Positions 45,909 to 53,888 of a stretch of 64,000 bases of DNA are shown in pieces (within the stretch, counting starts at the first letter, position 1; each line of letters opens with the position of its first letter). A program made the translations under genes and the position numbers. This DNA is from Candidatus Gastranaerophilales bacterium. GTDB lineage: Bacteria; Cyanobacteriota; Vampirovibrionia; Gastranaerophilales; Gastranaerophilaceae. Under the pieces are notes generated by a model. It saw only the letters and a program-made list of their open reading frames with translations. It had not been told where the DNA came from and did no database searches. Where the stretch lies: assembly GCA_944324855.1 (NCBI GenBank), contig CALUXY010000007.1, positions 1 through 64,000 of the forward strand, given 5' to 3'.

Positions 45909-46994
45909 CTAATCACTTCTTATAATATTTCCATCTTTTATTTTGTAAATTTTTACATCCTCTAAAAACTTGTCATCAAATAATAGTGTATCAACAGAGG
46001 TAATAATCGTTTGAGTATCATTTTCTATGGATTTCAATAGGTAATTCTGTCTGATATCATCAAGTTCTGCAAGAACATCATCCAGCAAAAGAACCGGAGA
46101 TTCTCCGATTTTCTCTTTAATTAAATTTATTTCTGCAAGTTTGAGGGCAAGGACTATTGTTCTCTGTTGACCTTGTGATGCGTATTTTGTTGCATCATTA
46201 TTGTTTATATAAAACAAAATGTCATCTCTATGCGGACCGACACATGATTGTTTACGTACAATTTCTTCCTGTTTTCTTGATTTTAATTCTTCTTCTAAAT
46301 ATTTAGCAATTTCATCAATATTTTCTATAGGTACACTGTATTTAATATCAAAATTTTCACATTCTGCAATATTTTGATGTTTTAAAACGGCATGTTCTCT
46401 AAGTTCTTTTAAAAACTTTTGTCTTAAAAGAATAATATTAGAACCGGTGATTACCATTTGATGGTTATAAACATCCAGTAAGTCATAATTGATTTCCGGT
46501 AATTTTAGAAGATTATTCTTCTGAATTCTTATTTTTTCGTACTTGCTTAATCTTTCGTCGTATGCAGGATAAATTTGCGAGATAGCCCTATCGAGCCATG
46601 TTCTCCTATCTTGCGGCGCTCCTCTGAGAAGTAATAAATCTTCTGTTGAAAATAAAACAGTTTTAAGTGCAGTCTTAAAATTTTTTTGAGTTGTTTTTAA
46701 GTTATTAAGTTTAAGTGTTTTCTTTGAATTTTCATAAATTACAGACATATCAATATTGGTATCTGTTTTATTAATAGCTGCAGCAATCTCAAAGAAGGAG
46801 TTATCAAATTTTACCAGTTCTTTTATATTTGAAGTTCTGGGAGATTTTAACTGCGACAAAAAATAGATGCTTTCCAAAATATTTGTTTTACCCTGAGCAT
46901 TTTTGCCAATGATAAGTATTTTATCCGCTGTTAGATTAAGCGAAATATTTTGACAGTTTCTATAATTTTTGAGTTCAAGATTAAGTATTTTCAT
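45909..46994 (-). CDS. recF: DNA replication and repair protein RecF
   Basis: SMC-like ATPase for loading RecA at gaps. Starts MKILNLELKNYRNCQNISL, Walker A IIGKNAQGKTNILESIYF, RTWLDRAISQIYP, signature QGQQRTIVLALKLAE and Walker B VLLLDDVLAELDDIRQ. 361 aa is standard. It stands alone here, not next to dnaN. Confidence 0.97.
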   Translation of the reverse strand: MKILNLELKNYRNCQNISLNLTADKILIIGKNAQGKTNILESIYFLSQLKSPRTSNIKELVKFDNSFFEIAAAINKTDTNIDMSVIYENSKKTLKLNNLKTTQKNFKTALKTVLFSTEDLLLLRGAPQDRRTWLDRAISQIYPAYDERLSKYEKIRIQKNNLLKLPEINYDLLDVYNHQMVITGSNIILLRQKFLKELREHAVLKHQNIAECENFDIKYSVPIENIDEIAKYLEEELKSRKQEEIVRKQSCVGPHRDDILFYINNNDATKYASQGQQRTIVLALKLAEINLIKEKIGESPVLLLDDVLAELDDIRQNYLLKSIENDTQTIITSVDTLLFDDKFLEDVKIYKIKDGNIIRSD

Positions 46995-47096
46995 ATAAGT
47001 TAATTATACTTAGAATAATAGTTAAAATAAATAACTTGATTTTAGAGTTATTAGATGTTAGACTTAAACACACAGGGGGCTTTAAAGCCTTTTGTA

Positions 47097-47228
47097 AAGT
47101 CGTCACGGGCCTGTGGCACTCTGCCGACGAGAAGGATTAAGTATCCTTCGAGGAGAGGGAAGGTAGCGGTACGCTACCGCAAGCCAAAGGTTCATGATAA
47201 AATAGATAAGTCGTCACGGGCCTGTGGC
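47097..47228 (+). repeat. 21-bp repeat: duplicated 5' end of the tRNA and its flank
   Basis: The 21 bases at 47097-47117 recur at 47208-47228, where they cover the ten bases before the CAU tRNA and its first eleven bases (GGGCCTGTGGC). Between the copies are hairpins GAAGGAT/ATCCTTC (47131-47149) and GGTAGCG/CGCTACC (47162-47178). The upstream copy is not a complete tRNA. Confidence 0.8.
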
Positions 47229-47289
47229 GCAGCGGTAGCGCAGAGGACTCATAATCCTTTGGTCGTGGGTTCGAATCCCTCCGGGCCCA
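47218..47289 (+). tRNA. tRNA with CAU anticodon (elongator Met or Ile2)
   Basis: 72-nt cloverleaf: acceptor GGGCCTG/CGGGCCC with discriminator A, D-arm GCGC..GCGC, anticodon stem GAGGA/TCCTT with loop CTCATAA (anticodon CAU), T-arm with TTCGAAT loop. CCA is not encoded. G1-C72 is paired, so it is not the initiator. Met and lysidine-modified Ile2 tRNAs cannot be told apart with certainty by eye. Confidence 0.92.
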
Positions 47290-47325
47290 TATTAAAAACT
47301 CCTTTCGGGGAGTTTTTTTAGTTGG
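47286..47325 (+). repeat. 40-bp direct repeat (tRNA 3' end plus terminator), left copy
   Basis: Last bases of the CAU tRNA and its terminator (AAAAACTCC/GGAGTTTTT stem at 47294-47317). The same 40 bases recur at 48167-48206, bracketing about 840 bp that hold the GIY-YIG element. Confidence 0.88.
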
Positions 47326-47565
47326 GATTCGAACCACGAATTTCCTTCGTAAATTCTAAGGTTCTTGCCTCTCGCAAAACAATACTTAATTGTTTTGCTC
47401 GGCAGAGTCTCCGGGCCCATTTTTTCTAAAAGAGAGCCGAAAAGGCTCTTTTTTGCATGTTTACACTGTTTGCAGTAAAAAAAAAATAAAACCCAAAATT
47501 TTTAAAAACAGGCTAAAGCCTTTAATCATCTGGGTTTCCAGAGGTTCGAGTCTCTTAATCTGTTT
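47326..47565. other. tRNA debris and hairpins
   Basis: No gene. Contains an inverted near-copy of the tRNA T-arm (GGGATTCGAACCACGA at 47324-47339), a second copy of the tRNA 3' end (CTCCGGGCCCAT at 47409-47420) and another terminator-like hairpin (AGAGCC/GGCTCT around 47430-47455). Confidence 0.65.
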
Positions 47566-48027
47566 TGTCATGCTGAACTTGTTTCAGCATCTTACCAACT
47601 TGGAGTTAAACTCGTAGCTGATAAGATCCCGAAATAAATTCGGGATGACAACAATATCTTACAAGTATGGCATGTTATAATTAGTCTATGAACAAAACTT
47701 ATGCTGTTTATATAATGACTAATTATTCACAAACTTCTTTTTATATCGGAATAACCGGAAATTTGCAAAAAAGAGTTAGGGAGCATAAAAATAAATTCGT
47801 TGAAGGTTTTACTAAAAGATACAATATTGATAGATTAGTATATTATGAATTAACTGATTCTGTAGAAACAGCCTTAAATCGTGAAAAACAATTAAAACGG
47901 TGGCATAGAGATTGGAAAATAAATTTGATTAAAGAGATGAATCCTCAATTTAAAGATTTATCTATAGATTGGGCTTGATGATAAACATTTATCATTGGTA
48001 AGATGCTGAAACAAGTTCAGCATGACA
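47566..48027 (+). mobile_element. GIY-YIG mini-element with 33-bp perfect inverted repeats
   Basis: The 33 bases at 47566-47598 are the exact reverse complement of 47995-48027. Each end is itself a hairpin (TGCTGAA/TTCAGCA). A further hairpin ATCCCGAA/TTCGGGAT lies at 47626-47646. The only gene inside is the GIY-YIG gene, which ends 16 bases before the right repeat. No transposase or recombinase of known type is present. Confidence 0.75.
47688..47978 (+). CDS. GIY-YIG family endonuclease-like protein
   Basis: 96-aa single-domain protein of the UPF0213/YhbQ-like GIY-YIG group. Core motifs: AVYIMTNYSQTSFYIGITGNLQKRVREHKNKF (VYI...YIG, catalytic Arg and His/Tyr region) and ALNREKQLKRWHRDWKINLI (metal-binding Glu in NREKQLK). 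Proteins of this type cut or nick DNA, possibly at structured substrates. It is the only gene between 33-bp inverted repeats, which suggests that it acts on those ends. No clear ribosome binding site. Confidence 0.9.
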   Translation: MNKTYAVYIMTNYSQTSFYIGITGNLQKRVREHKNKFVEGFTKRYNIDRLVYYELTDSVETALNREKQLKRWHRDWKINLIKEMNPQFKDLSIDWA

Positions 48028-48166
48028 GTTTATGTTATTTTCTGATGTAATATATGTTTGTTTAAAAAGTCTATAAAATTCTAAAAGCAAGACTGTATCT
48101 GACTTTTTGAGTTCTTCAATCAGCTCTTTTATGTATCTCAAAAAGTTCGAACTTCGCCGCTTTACC

Positions 48167-48206
48167 CCCATATTAAAAACTCCTTTCGGGGAGTTTTTTT
48201 AGTTGG
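48167..48206 (+). repeat. 40-bp direct repeat, right copy
   Basis: Exact copy of 47286-47325 including the terminator hairpin. Here it is preceded by GCTTTACC and not by an intact tRNA. Confidence 0.88.
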
Positions 48207-48346
48207 ATGTTTTACGCCGAATTTTTAATGATAAATATATAAGACGAACTAATCTTGTAACACTAATTAAAAACTCAACTTTAGTTGGAAATTATAATAA
48301 TGTATAAAAATGATGTTTTTGACATGTTTATTGTTAAAATTATAGT

Positions 48347-48667
48347 ATGGCACTACCAGACATTTCAGAGGATACAGAATTAAAAAGTGTTGGGTTAGAA
48401 CTTATGTTTCTGACTCCTGAAAAATATGCCGGTGATGATGGAATCACGGCAGTAGAGCTATCCAAACTTGTTAATCTGCCTCTTGATACCGTGAAGAAAA
48501 AATTAGCAATATTAAAAGAAAAAAATATAGTCAGAGTTAAAGGAAATAATCCTAAATTCTGGCTTTTTGATGAATACAACTTTCAGCGTATGGATGAAGA
48601 TGATGAAGTTTTTCTATTGTTATCTTGTTTTGATGATGTTGATTTCGATAAATATTTTTCATATTAA
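48347..48667 (+). CDS. Winged-helix-like small protein
   Basis: 106 aa. Residues ~12-70 read as a winged helix: LELMFLTPEKYAGDDGITAVELSKLVNLPLDTVKKKLAILKEKNIVRVKG, with a recognition helix LDTVKKKLAIL and a wing KGNNPKFWLF. The C-terminus is acidic (MDEDDEVFLLLSCFDDVDFDKY). A DNA-binding regulator is likely but the target is unknown. TTGACA (48319) and TATAGT (48341-48346) immediately precede the ATG; if used, transcription would start inside this frame, so the real start may be elsewhere. Confidence 0.7.
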   Translation: MALPDISEDTELKSVGLELMFLTPEKYAGDDGITAVELSKLVNLPLDTVKKKLAILKEKNIVRVKGNNPKFWLFDEYNFQRMDEDDEVFLLLSCFDDVDFDKYFSY

Positions 48668-48829
48668 CTTTTTGTGTTAACATAACTTTGAAACTATTTT
48701 TATAATATAAATGTAAAGAATTATTACAATTATAATAGTTCTACTAGCAAAAAAAAATATGTTTGTTTTTAAATTAAATATACGCTAGTTAAGGATATTA
48801 TATACACTAGTTTATTAAGGAGGTTAAAT

Positions 48830-49690
48830 ATGAATTTAAGAACAGGGATTATTGCCCTTACTATGGCAACTTCTGCAGTTGCAGGACATGCTCAACAAGC
48901 AGCAAAAACTATGACAAGAAATGATTCAATCGCTCATGTTGTACAAAAAGCGGTAGCTAATAAAGTTGATTCAGCTTCTACATTAGCTTTCTCTGAAGCT
49001 CAAAAAATGCTTGGAGCTTCTAGAAAAGCTCCTAAAGGCATGGTTAAAGTAACTCGCGAAAGCGGAACATTTGTTGGTAAAGTTACTCCACAAGGTTTAA
49101 ATGGAGATTTAACTTATTCAACATCTTCTAAAATGATGAGAGATCCAAAATTGGCTCCAGAAACAAAAGTTACTTACGGTGCTAGATACTTACATTCTCA
49201 AAACTTAAGACATGCAGGTTTAGCAGAAGCAACTGTTGAAAAAGGTAAAAACTACGTTACAGGTCAAATGTACTTAGGTAAAAAACGTGATGATGTTAAA
49301 GGTGGTTTAAAATTATTCTTAGGCCATGATTACAAACTTGGTAAAGGTTTCTCTTTAGGACCTCAAGTTGGTTTGCATACTGATATGGAAAAAATCCGTA
49401 CAGCTGCAATTCCTCAAGGCGATCTTAAAGGGCGTTTTGCACCAGAATTATCAGTCGTCGGTAAATACAAACATGAATTTGATAATGGTGTAAGAGTTAA
49501 TACACATATTGGTATGGGTGGAGCTGCTAAATTAGGTTACAATGAAAGATCTACTCGTGTTGGTTCAATTGTTCCTACTTACAAAGCAGGTGCTAGTGTT
49601 GGATACAAGAGTACAGATTTAGTTATTACTGGTGGTAAAGATGTTCACTTAGGTAACAACGTTTCTGCTGGTATCAGATTTACATTCTAA
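48830..49690 (+). CDS. Predicted outer-membrane beta-barrel protein
   Basis: 286 aa. Signal peptide 1-21 (GIIALTMATSAVAGHA). The second half alternates hydrophobic and polar residues in strand-sized blocks (VTYGARYLHSQNLR, GKNYVTGQMYLGKK, GLKLFLGHDYKLG, LSVVGKYKHEF, VRVNTHIGMGG, KAGASVGYKS) and ends SAGIRFTF with terminal Phe, the usual outer-membrane assembly signal. No family recognised. Strong GGAGG ribosome binding site, biased codons and a strong terminator suggest high expression. Confidence 0.75.
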   Translation: MNLRTGIIALTMATSAVAGHAQQAAKTMTRNDSIAHVVQKAVANKVDSASTLAFSEAQKMLGASRKAPKGMVKVTRESGTFVGKVTPQGLNGDLTYSTSSKMMRDPKLAPETKVTYGARYLHSQNLRHAGLAEATVEKGKNYVTGQMYLGKKRDDVKGGLKLFLGHDYKLGKGFSLGPQVGLHTDMEKIRTAAIPQGDLKGRFAPELSVVGKYKHEFDNGVRVNTHIGMGGAAKLGYNERSTRVGSIVPTYKAGASVGYKSTDLVITGGKDVHLGNNVSAGIRFTF

Positions 49691-49715
49691 TTTTCATGAT
49701 ACAATAAAACACCCG

Positions 49716-49740
49716 AGAGCTGTCATTCCCTGGCAGCTCT
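49716..49740 (+). terminator. Terminator after the beta-barrel gene
   Basis: AGAGCTGTCA and TGGCAGCTCT form a 10-bp stem followed by TTTTTT. Confidence 0.9.
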
Positions 49741-49765
49741 TTTTTAATGTGTTATTATTAGAGTT

Positions 49766-50536
49766 ATGTTTGATGATTTGAAAAATACGATTGATTTTTT
49801 CTTAAGAAGTAAAATAAGATTTTCCAGAAGGAATTATTCAGAACAACCGGAAGTAAAATTTGATTTGCATTTTTCTCCGGAAGAACTTGAACAAGAAAAA
49901 ATACTTCTTGATAAATATGAGTTTGCTAATTACAAAGAAAATTCAACAGTTATAAATTATCTTCAAAACCTTTATACATTATATTTTCTTGACAAATATC
50001 TGAATCTCCCAAACTCCGATAAAATTTCAGTTCTTGATATTGGGGCAAAAAATTGGTTTTATGCACCGGCTGAATATTATTTTTTCAAAAAATATTCTAA
50101 AGAAATGTATCTTGATGGAGTTGAAATAGATGCCTACAGATTGTATTCAAACTTTTATAACCGGTATGAGGTTGCAAAATTTTATATAAAGAATTTAGAG
50201 AATACTTGTTATATTCCCGATAATTTACTAAATATAAATAAAAGATATGATTATATAATTTGGATTTTACCATTTGTAATAATACAGCCGCATCGTTATT
50301 GGGGATTGCCTGATAAGTATTTTCAGCCGAAAAAAATTTTTGAACATGCTTATTCATTATTAAAACCTGATGGTACTATGCTGGTAATAAATCAAGGTAA
50401 AGATGAGTCAGAAGCACAAAGAAAAATTATTGGTGAAAGAAATTTCGAAATGTATAAATTAGACTCACCTTTTTATGAGTATAAGAATGAGCGTTATCTT
50501 TATCGTATTATAAAATCCGGAGAGCTAGAATGTTAA
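49766..50536 (+). CDS. SAM-dependent methyltransferase-like protein
   Basis: 256 aa. A class I methyltransferase fold is suggested by ISVLDIGAKNWFYAPAEYYF (motif I), LDGVEIDAYRLYS (acidic end of beta2), YDYIIWILPFVI (motif IV-like) and HAYSLLKPDGTMLVIN (motif V/VI). Substrate unknown. Its stop overlaps the start of the YkgJ-like gene by 7 bp, so the two are translationally coupled. Confidence 0.8.
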   Translation: MFDDLKNTIDFFLRSKIRFSRRNYSEQPEVKFDLHFSPEELEQEKILLDKYEFANYKENSTVINYLQNLYTLYFLDKYLNLPNSDKISVLDIGAKNWFYAPAEYYFFKKYSKEMYLDGVEIDAYRLYSNFYNRYEVAKFYIKNLENTCYIPDNLLNINKRYDYIIWILPFVIIQPHRYWGLPDKYFQPKKIFEHAYSLLKPDGTMLVINQGKDESEAQRKIIGERNFEMYKLDSPFYEYKNERYLYRIIKSGELEC

Positions 50537-50922
50537 AATGGTTAAAATTTTATTTGAATCGGCTTCAATCACCCGGATATATTTTGAAAGGCGAATGTAA
50601 AAAATGTGGCAGGTGCTGCCGGAATATTGTATTTTTTGCCTATGGTAATCCGATAAAAGATATTAAATTGTTTGAAGAATTAAAAATAAAGAACAAACGT
50701 ATGAATTTGTTTTATCCTTCAGGAAAGAATGAAAATGGAGAAATTTTATTTACCTGCAAATCATTGCTTCCTGATAATTGCTGTAAATATTATTTCTTCA
50801 GATCGTTATACTGCAGAAGATACCCTCTTGTAAAATCATTGAGTACAGGCAAATATCTAAACCCGCCGGAAGAGTGCGGTTATAGAGTTGTTCCTAAAAA
50901 ACCGTTCAAAGATTATATTTGA
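50530..50922 (+). CDS. YkgJ-like cysteine cluster protein
   Basis: 130 aa with the CxxCxxCC motif ([10 protein letters not shown], Cys23, 26, 29, 30) and further Cys ([28 protein letters not shown]) typical of the YkgJ zinc- or iron-chelating family. Biochemical role unknown; some members are linked to protein modification. It overlaps the preceding methyltransferase-like gene, which suggests a joint pathway. Confidence 0.82.
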   Translation: MLKWLKFYLNRLQSPGYILKGECKKCGRCCRNIVFFAYGNPIKDIKLFEELKIKNKRMNLFYPSGKNENGEILFTCKSLLPDNCCKYYFFRSLYCRRYPLVKSLSTGKYLNPPEECGYRVVPKKPFKDYI

Positions 50923-50978
50923 CAGAAAGTTTAATAATTGTTAAAATCAGGTGTAGATTCATTATAGAGGTGTTTATT

Positions 50979-51746
50979 ATGAAATATGCAGAAGATGGAA
51001 AACAATACCATATAGATTTAAAAGAGGGTGACGTTGGCGAATATGTGATTTTGCCCGGTGATCCAAAACGTTGCAAAAAAATTGCGGAATATTTTGATGA
51101 TGCAAGGCTTGTCGCTGATAAAAGAGAGTATGTAACTTATACCGGTTTTTTAGATGGTGTAATGGTTAGTGTAACATCAACCGGTATTGGCGGCCCATCT
51201 GCTGCAATCGCATTAGAAGAACTTGTAAAAGTCGGCGCAAAATATTTCATTCGTGTAGGTACCTGCGGAGGGATGGATATCAACGTAAAGGGCGGTGATA
51301 TTGTTATTCCGACCGGTGCAATAAGAATGGAAGGTACATCAAAAGAATATGCGCCAATAGAATTTCCTGCGGTAGCACATTACGATATTGTTGAGAAACT
51401 TGTTGCAGCTGCAAAAAATGCCAATAAACCTTATCATGTTGGGGTTGTTCAGTGTAAAGATTCTTTCTACGGACAACATTCGCCTGCATTAATGCCTGTA
51501 AATTATGAATTGATTAATAAGTGGAATGCCTGGTTAAAACTCGGCTGTTTGGCATCAGAAATGGAATCTGCTGCGTTATTTACGGTTGCTGCGTATTTAA
51601 GAGTCAAAGTAGGTTCTGTATTTTTAGTTATTGCAAATCAAGAGCGTGAAAAAGCCGGGCTTGATAATCCTGTTGTACACGATACGGATACAGCGATTAA
51701 AACAGCTGTTGATGCAATAAGATTAATGATTGCAGAACGCGGATAA
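50979..51746 (+). CDS. udp: Uridine phosphorylase family nucleoside phosphorylase
   Basis: Phosphorolysis of uridine (or a related nucleoside) for salvage, hexameric cytosolic enzyme of the NP-I family. Motifs: [19 protein letters not shown] (phosphate binding), [31 protein letters not shown] and [12 protein letters not shown] (ribose-binding Met-Glu). 255 aa from ATG 50979, with AGAGG about 8 bases upstream; the frame extends further upstream but without support. Confidence 0.92.
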   Translation: MKYAEDGKQYHIDLKEGDVGEYVILPGDPKRCKKIAEYFDDARLVADKREYVTYTGFLDGVMVSVTSTGIGGPSAAIALEELVKVGAKYFIRVGTCGGMDINVKGGDIVIPTGAIRMEGTSKEYAPIEFPAVAHYDIVEKLVAAAKNANKPYHVGVVQCKDSFYGQHSPALMPVNYELINKWNAWLKLGCLASEMESAALFTVAAYLRVKVGSVFLVIANQEREKAGLDNPVVHDTDTAIKTAVDAIRLMIAERG

Positions 51747-51759
51747 TCAAAAATATATT

Positions 51760-51792
51760 AGCAAAAAAAATAATTACGGGTCTTATTTATAT
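51760..51792 (+). promoter_or_regulatory. Conserved upstream block of the HExxH gene
   Basis: AGCAAAAAAAATAATTACGG begins 33 bases before ATG 51793, the same arrangement as before the three GNAT-like genes. No Shine-Dalgarno sequence is seen. Confidence 0.5.
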
Positions 51793-52581
51793 ATGGCTCA
51801 AGTAAGTAATAATGTAAAATTTTCATATAATTTGATAAAGGGTTCTGTAAAGAAAAGAGAAGAATTCGTATCAAATTTAAATGAACATTTTTTTAGTACG
51901 CTCGTTCCTATATATCAGAAAGGTAAAACGACATTATCAGATATCAGAAGAAGTTACTTTTCAGTTCTTCCTGAAAGTAAGATAGTTGATATAAAGCCAT
52001 TAACGGATAATTCAAAATATTATGGTGCATCTGATTATATTTATGCAGGAGATTCAATCTCCGGGCTAACTTTAGAAATGCCTCTTAAGCATTCAATATT
52101 ACCAAAAGTTTCTTTTGTAACATTTATGCACGAAAATACGCATGTGTTGGATACTTTGACAAATCCAAAACATACAGCATTAACATTAAAATTATTTCAA
52201 GGAGGCAAATACGATACTAAACGTGATAAATGGTATAATTTTCTTTATAAAAGAGAGCTAATAAATAAAAGAACAAAAGGGAATATTCTTTTAAAAGTAA
52301 AAACTAAAACCAAAAGCTTTTTAAGCGGGAAATCTTTACAGGATAAGATAGCTCTGTTACAAGATGCCAGATATCAATTGGAACAAGAAAAACACGCATA
52401 CAGTGAACAATTAAAGTATGCATTAAAATTAAAAGCCCAAAATATACCGGTAACAAAAGATGATTTGGTTGATGAATCTAAAAACTTTCTTTTTGATGAA
52501 AAAATACAATTATTAAAAGACATGATATTTGAACTAATATCAAAAAAGCGTAAAAATATAGCAGACAAATATTGTAAATAA
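51793..52581 (+). CDS. Putative zinc metallopeptidase (HExxH), unknown family
   Basis: 262 aa. FVTFMHENTHVLD supplies an HExxH motif (His113, Glu114, His117). The N-terminus MAQVSNNVKFSYNLIKGSV recalls the I/V-x-F-x-x-N start of the GNAT paralogues. A charged helical region follows (KRELINKRTKG; QDARYQLEQEKHAYSEQLKYALKLKAQ). No signal peptide. Zinc binding is predicted from the motif only, and the third ligand is not evident. Start chosen by the conserved upstream block. Confidence 0.65.
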   Translation: MAQVSNNVKFSYNLIKGSVKKREEFVSNLNEHFFSTLVPIYQKGKTTLSDIRRSYFSVLPESKIVDIKPLTDNSKYYGASDYIYAGDSISGLTLEMPLKHSILPKVSFVTFMHENTHVLDTLTNPKHTALTLKLFQGGKYDTKRDKWYNFLYKRELINKRTKGNILLKVKTKTKSFLSGKSLQDKIALLQDARYQLEQEKHAYSEQLKYALKLKAQNIPVTKDDLVDESKNFLFDEKIQLLKDMIFELISKKRKNIADKYCK

Positions 52582-52586
52582 TTTTT

Positions 52587-52614
52587 GCTTGCAAAAAAAA
52601 AATGTCCATGTATA
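52587..52614 (+). promoter_or_regulatory. Promoter of tRNA-Gly
   Basis: TTGCAA, then about 17 bases of mainly A, then TATAAT, ending about 13 bases before the tRNA 5' end at 52627. A good sigma-70 fit. Confidence 0.65.
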
Positions 52615-52626
52615 ATTAATATACAC

Positions 52627-52701
52627 GCGGGGGTAATTCAGTGGTAGAATGCCTCCTTGCCAAGGAGGATGTCGCGAGTTCGAGCCTCGTCTCCCGCTCC
52701 A
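52627..52701 (+). tRNA. tRNA-Gly(GCC)
   Basis: 75 nt including an encoded CCA. Acceptor GCGGGGG/CTCCCGC, D-arm with AGTGGTAGAAT, anticodon stem CCTCC/GGAGG with loop TTGCCAA (anticodon GCC), T-arm with GTTCGAGC. The discriminator is T. Confidence 0.96.
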
Positions 52702-52972
52702 TTAAAAACAGACCTTACGAGGTCTGTTTTTTTGTATCGGAGAAGACTCGGCAAGCCTTGTCTTGGATTTGCTCCACGCTCACAGAGTTTCGCCTTCGGA
52801 GCTTTGCTCCTGTGGGCTCAATCTGTTCGCTATCCGGAGGGAAAATAAATCATTAAAAAATTTTATATTTTCCCCCGTCCGCAAATCCGCCGTCTCCCGC
52901 TCCATTAAAAACAGACCTTACGAGGTCTGTTTTTTTGTATCGGAGAAGACTCGACAAGCCTTGTCTTGGATT
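52688..52972 (+). repeat. 82-bp direct repeat of the tRNA-Gly 3' end and terminator
   Basis: Positions 52688-52769 and 52891-52972 are identical apart from one base (offset 203). Each holds the tRNA 3' end CTCCCGCTCCA, a terminator (AAAAACAGACCT/AGGTCTGTTTTT at 52704-52731 and 52907-52934) and GGAGAAGACTCG. The 121 bp between them contain no gene, only hairpin-prone sequence. Confidence 0.9.
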
Positions 52973-53223
52973 CTTGGCGGTTCAAAACCTTTGCACTCCG
53001 CTACGTTTTTCTTTTGAAAAACTTTGCTCCGCCAGGTTTTTCACGTGGACGTGTCTAGACCTCACTTTGTTCGGTCGTCGCACTTGCCAAAATCCGCTGT
53101 CTTGGAATATTTACCCCTCCATGTAAATAAAACTACATAAATTTTTTATTTCGTTTGACTTTTAAAATACACTTGTCGTAAAATTTTTACTATAAAGTAT
53201 CGTTATCGGGAGATTTAATTAAG
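52973..53223. other. Gene-free repeat-like sequence before 53224
   Basis: Short frames here have no ribosome binding site or coding character. The stretch is GC-richer than its surroundings up to about 53100 and then AT-rich, with a TTTACCCCT motif at 53112. GGGAG-like purines precede the start at 53224. Confidence 0.5.
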
Positions 53224-53853
53224 ATGAATGGTCAACAAAACGGAATATATGATTTATTAAGAGCGCTGGAAGAATCTTTAGATAAAGGTTTTCCTCTTTT
53301 ATCTAATTATATGGTTGTTGTAAAAAGGGAAGTTGTAGAATCACTTTTGGATAGAATTTATGCCTCATTACCTGCAGAAGTACAAGATGCAAGATCTTTA
53401 TTGAGACGCAGAGATGAAATCCAGCATGAAGCACAACAACGTGCAGAAAAAATTATTAATGATGCTCAAAACGAAGCAAGCAGATTATTAAGTGAATCTG
53501 ATTTATTGTTGGCTGTTCAAAAAGAAGCAGATAAAATTAAAGAACAAGTTATTTCTGACTGTGAAGAAATCAAAAGAAAAGCATTGGATGATGCGGAAGC
53601 AATCAGAATACAAGCACAAGACGAAGCAGCCAGAATACAAGATGGTGCATCTGTTTATGCGGAACAAGTTTTAACAAATTTGGAACAAAACTTGAACCAG
53701 TTACAGCAAATTGTTAAAAACGGTCAGGTTCAATTAGAACGCAGAAGAAATGAATCTGCTGCAACATACACATCTTCATCTTTAAAAACAGTTTATCCTG
53801 AATCCCAAAATCAGGAACAAAGAGAGTATGCAACAAATTTTAAGATAGACTAA
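53224..53853 (+). CDS. Coiled-coil protein, DivIVA-like or ATP synthase b-like
   Basis: 209 aa. N-terminal ~55 residues (IYDLLRALEESLDKGFPLLSNYMVVVKREVVESLLDRIY) are followed by a long coiled coil (~65-175) rich in Glu, Gln, Ala (AQQRAEKIINDAQNEASRL; KRKALDDAEAIRIQAQDEAAR) and an unstructured end. Such EAxR..A repeats occur in DivIVA-type division scaffolds (cyanobacterial Cdv3) and in b-type stalk subunits; no membrane helix is present, so the division or scaffold reading is likelier. Function unproven. Confidence 0.75.
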   Translation: MNGQQNGIYDLLRALEESLDKGFPLLSNYMVVVKREVVESLLDRIYASLPAEVQDARSLLRRRDEIQHEAQQRAEKIINDAQNEASRLLSESDLLLAVQKEADKIKEQVISDCEEIKRKALDDAEAIRIQAQDEAARIQDGASVYAEQVLTNLEQNLNQLQQIVKNGQVQLERRRNESAATYTSSSLKTVYPESQNQEQREYATNFKID

Positions 53854-53888
53854 AAAATAAAAGTTGGATTTTTAATTTTAATACGGTT

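Noticed and set aside
47097..47180. Second tRNA gene upstream of the CAU tRNA
   Set aside because: Only the first eleven bases match; no complete acceptor, T-arm or anticodon arm can be drawn.
47055..47321. 88-codon open frame across the CAU tRNA
   Set aside because: It runs through the tRNA and its terminator, has no ribosome binding site, and its opposite-strand counterpart (47137-47337) is equally open; tRNA sequence explains both.
52641..53126. Overlapping open frames of 63-84 codons around tRNA-Gly
   Set aside because: They translate the tRNA, its duplicated 3' end and terminators; repeated sequence gives repeated peptides, with no sign of coding.
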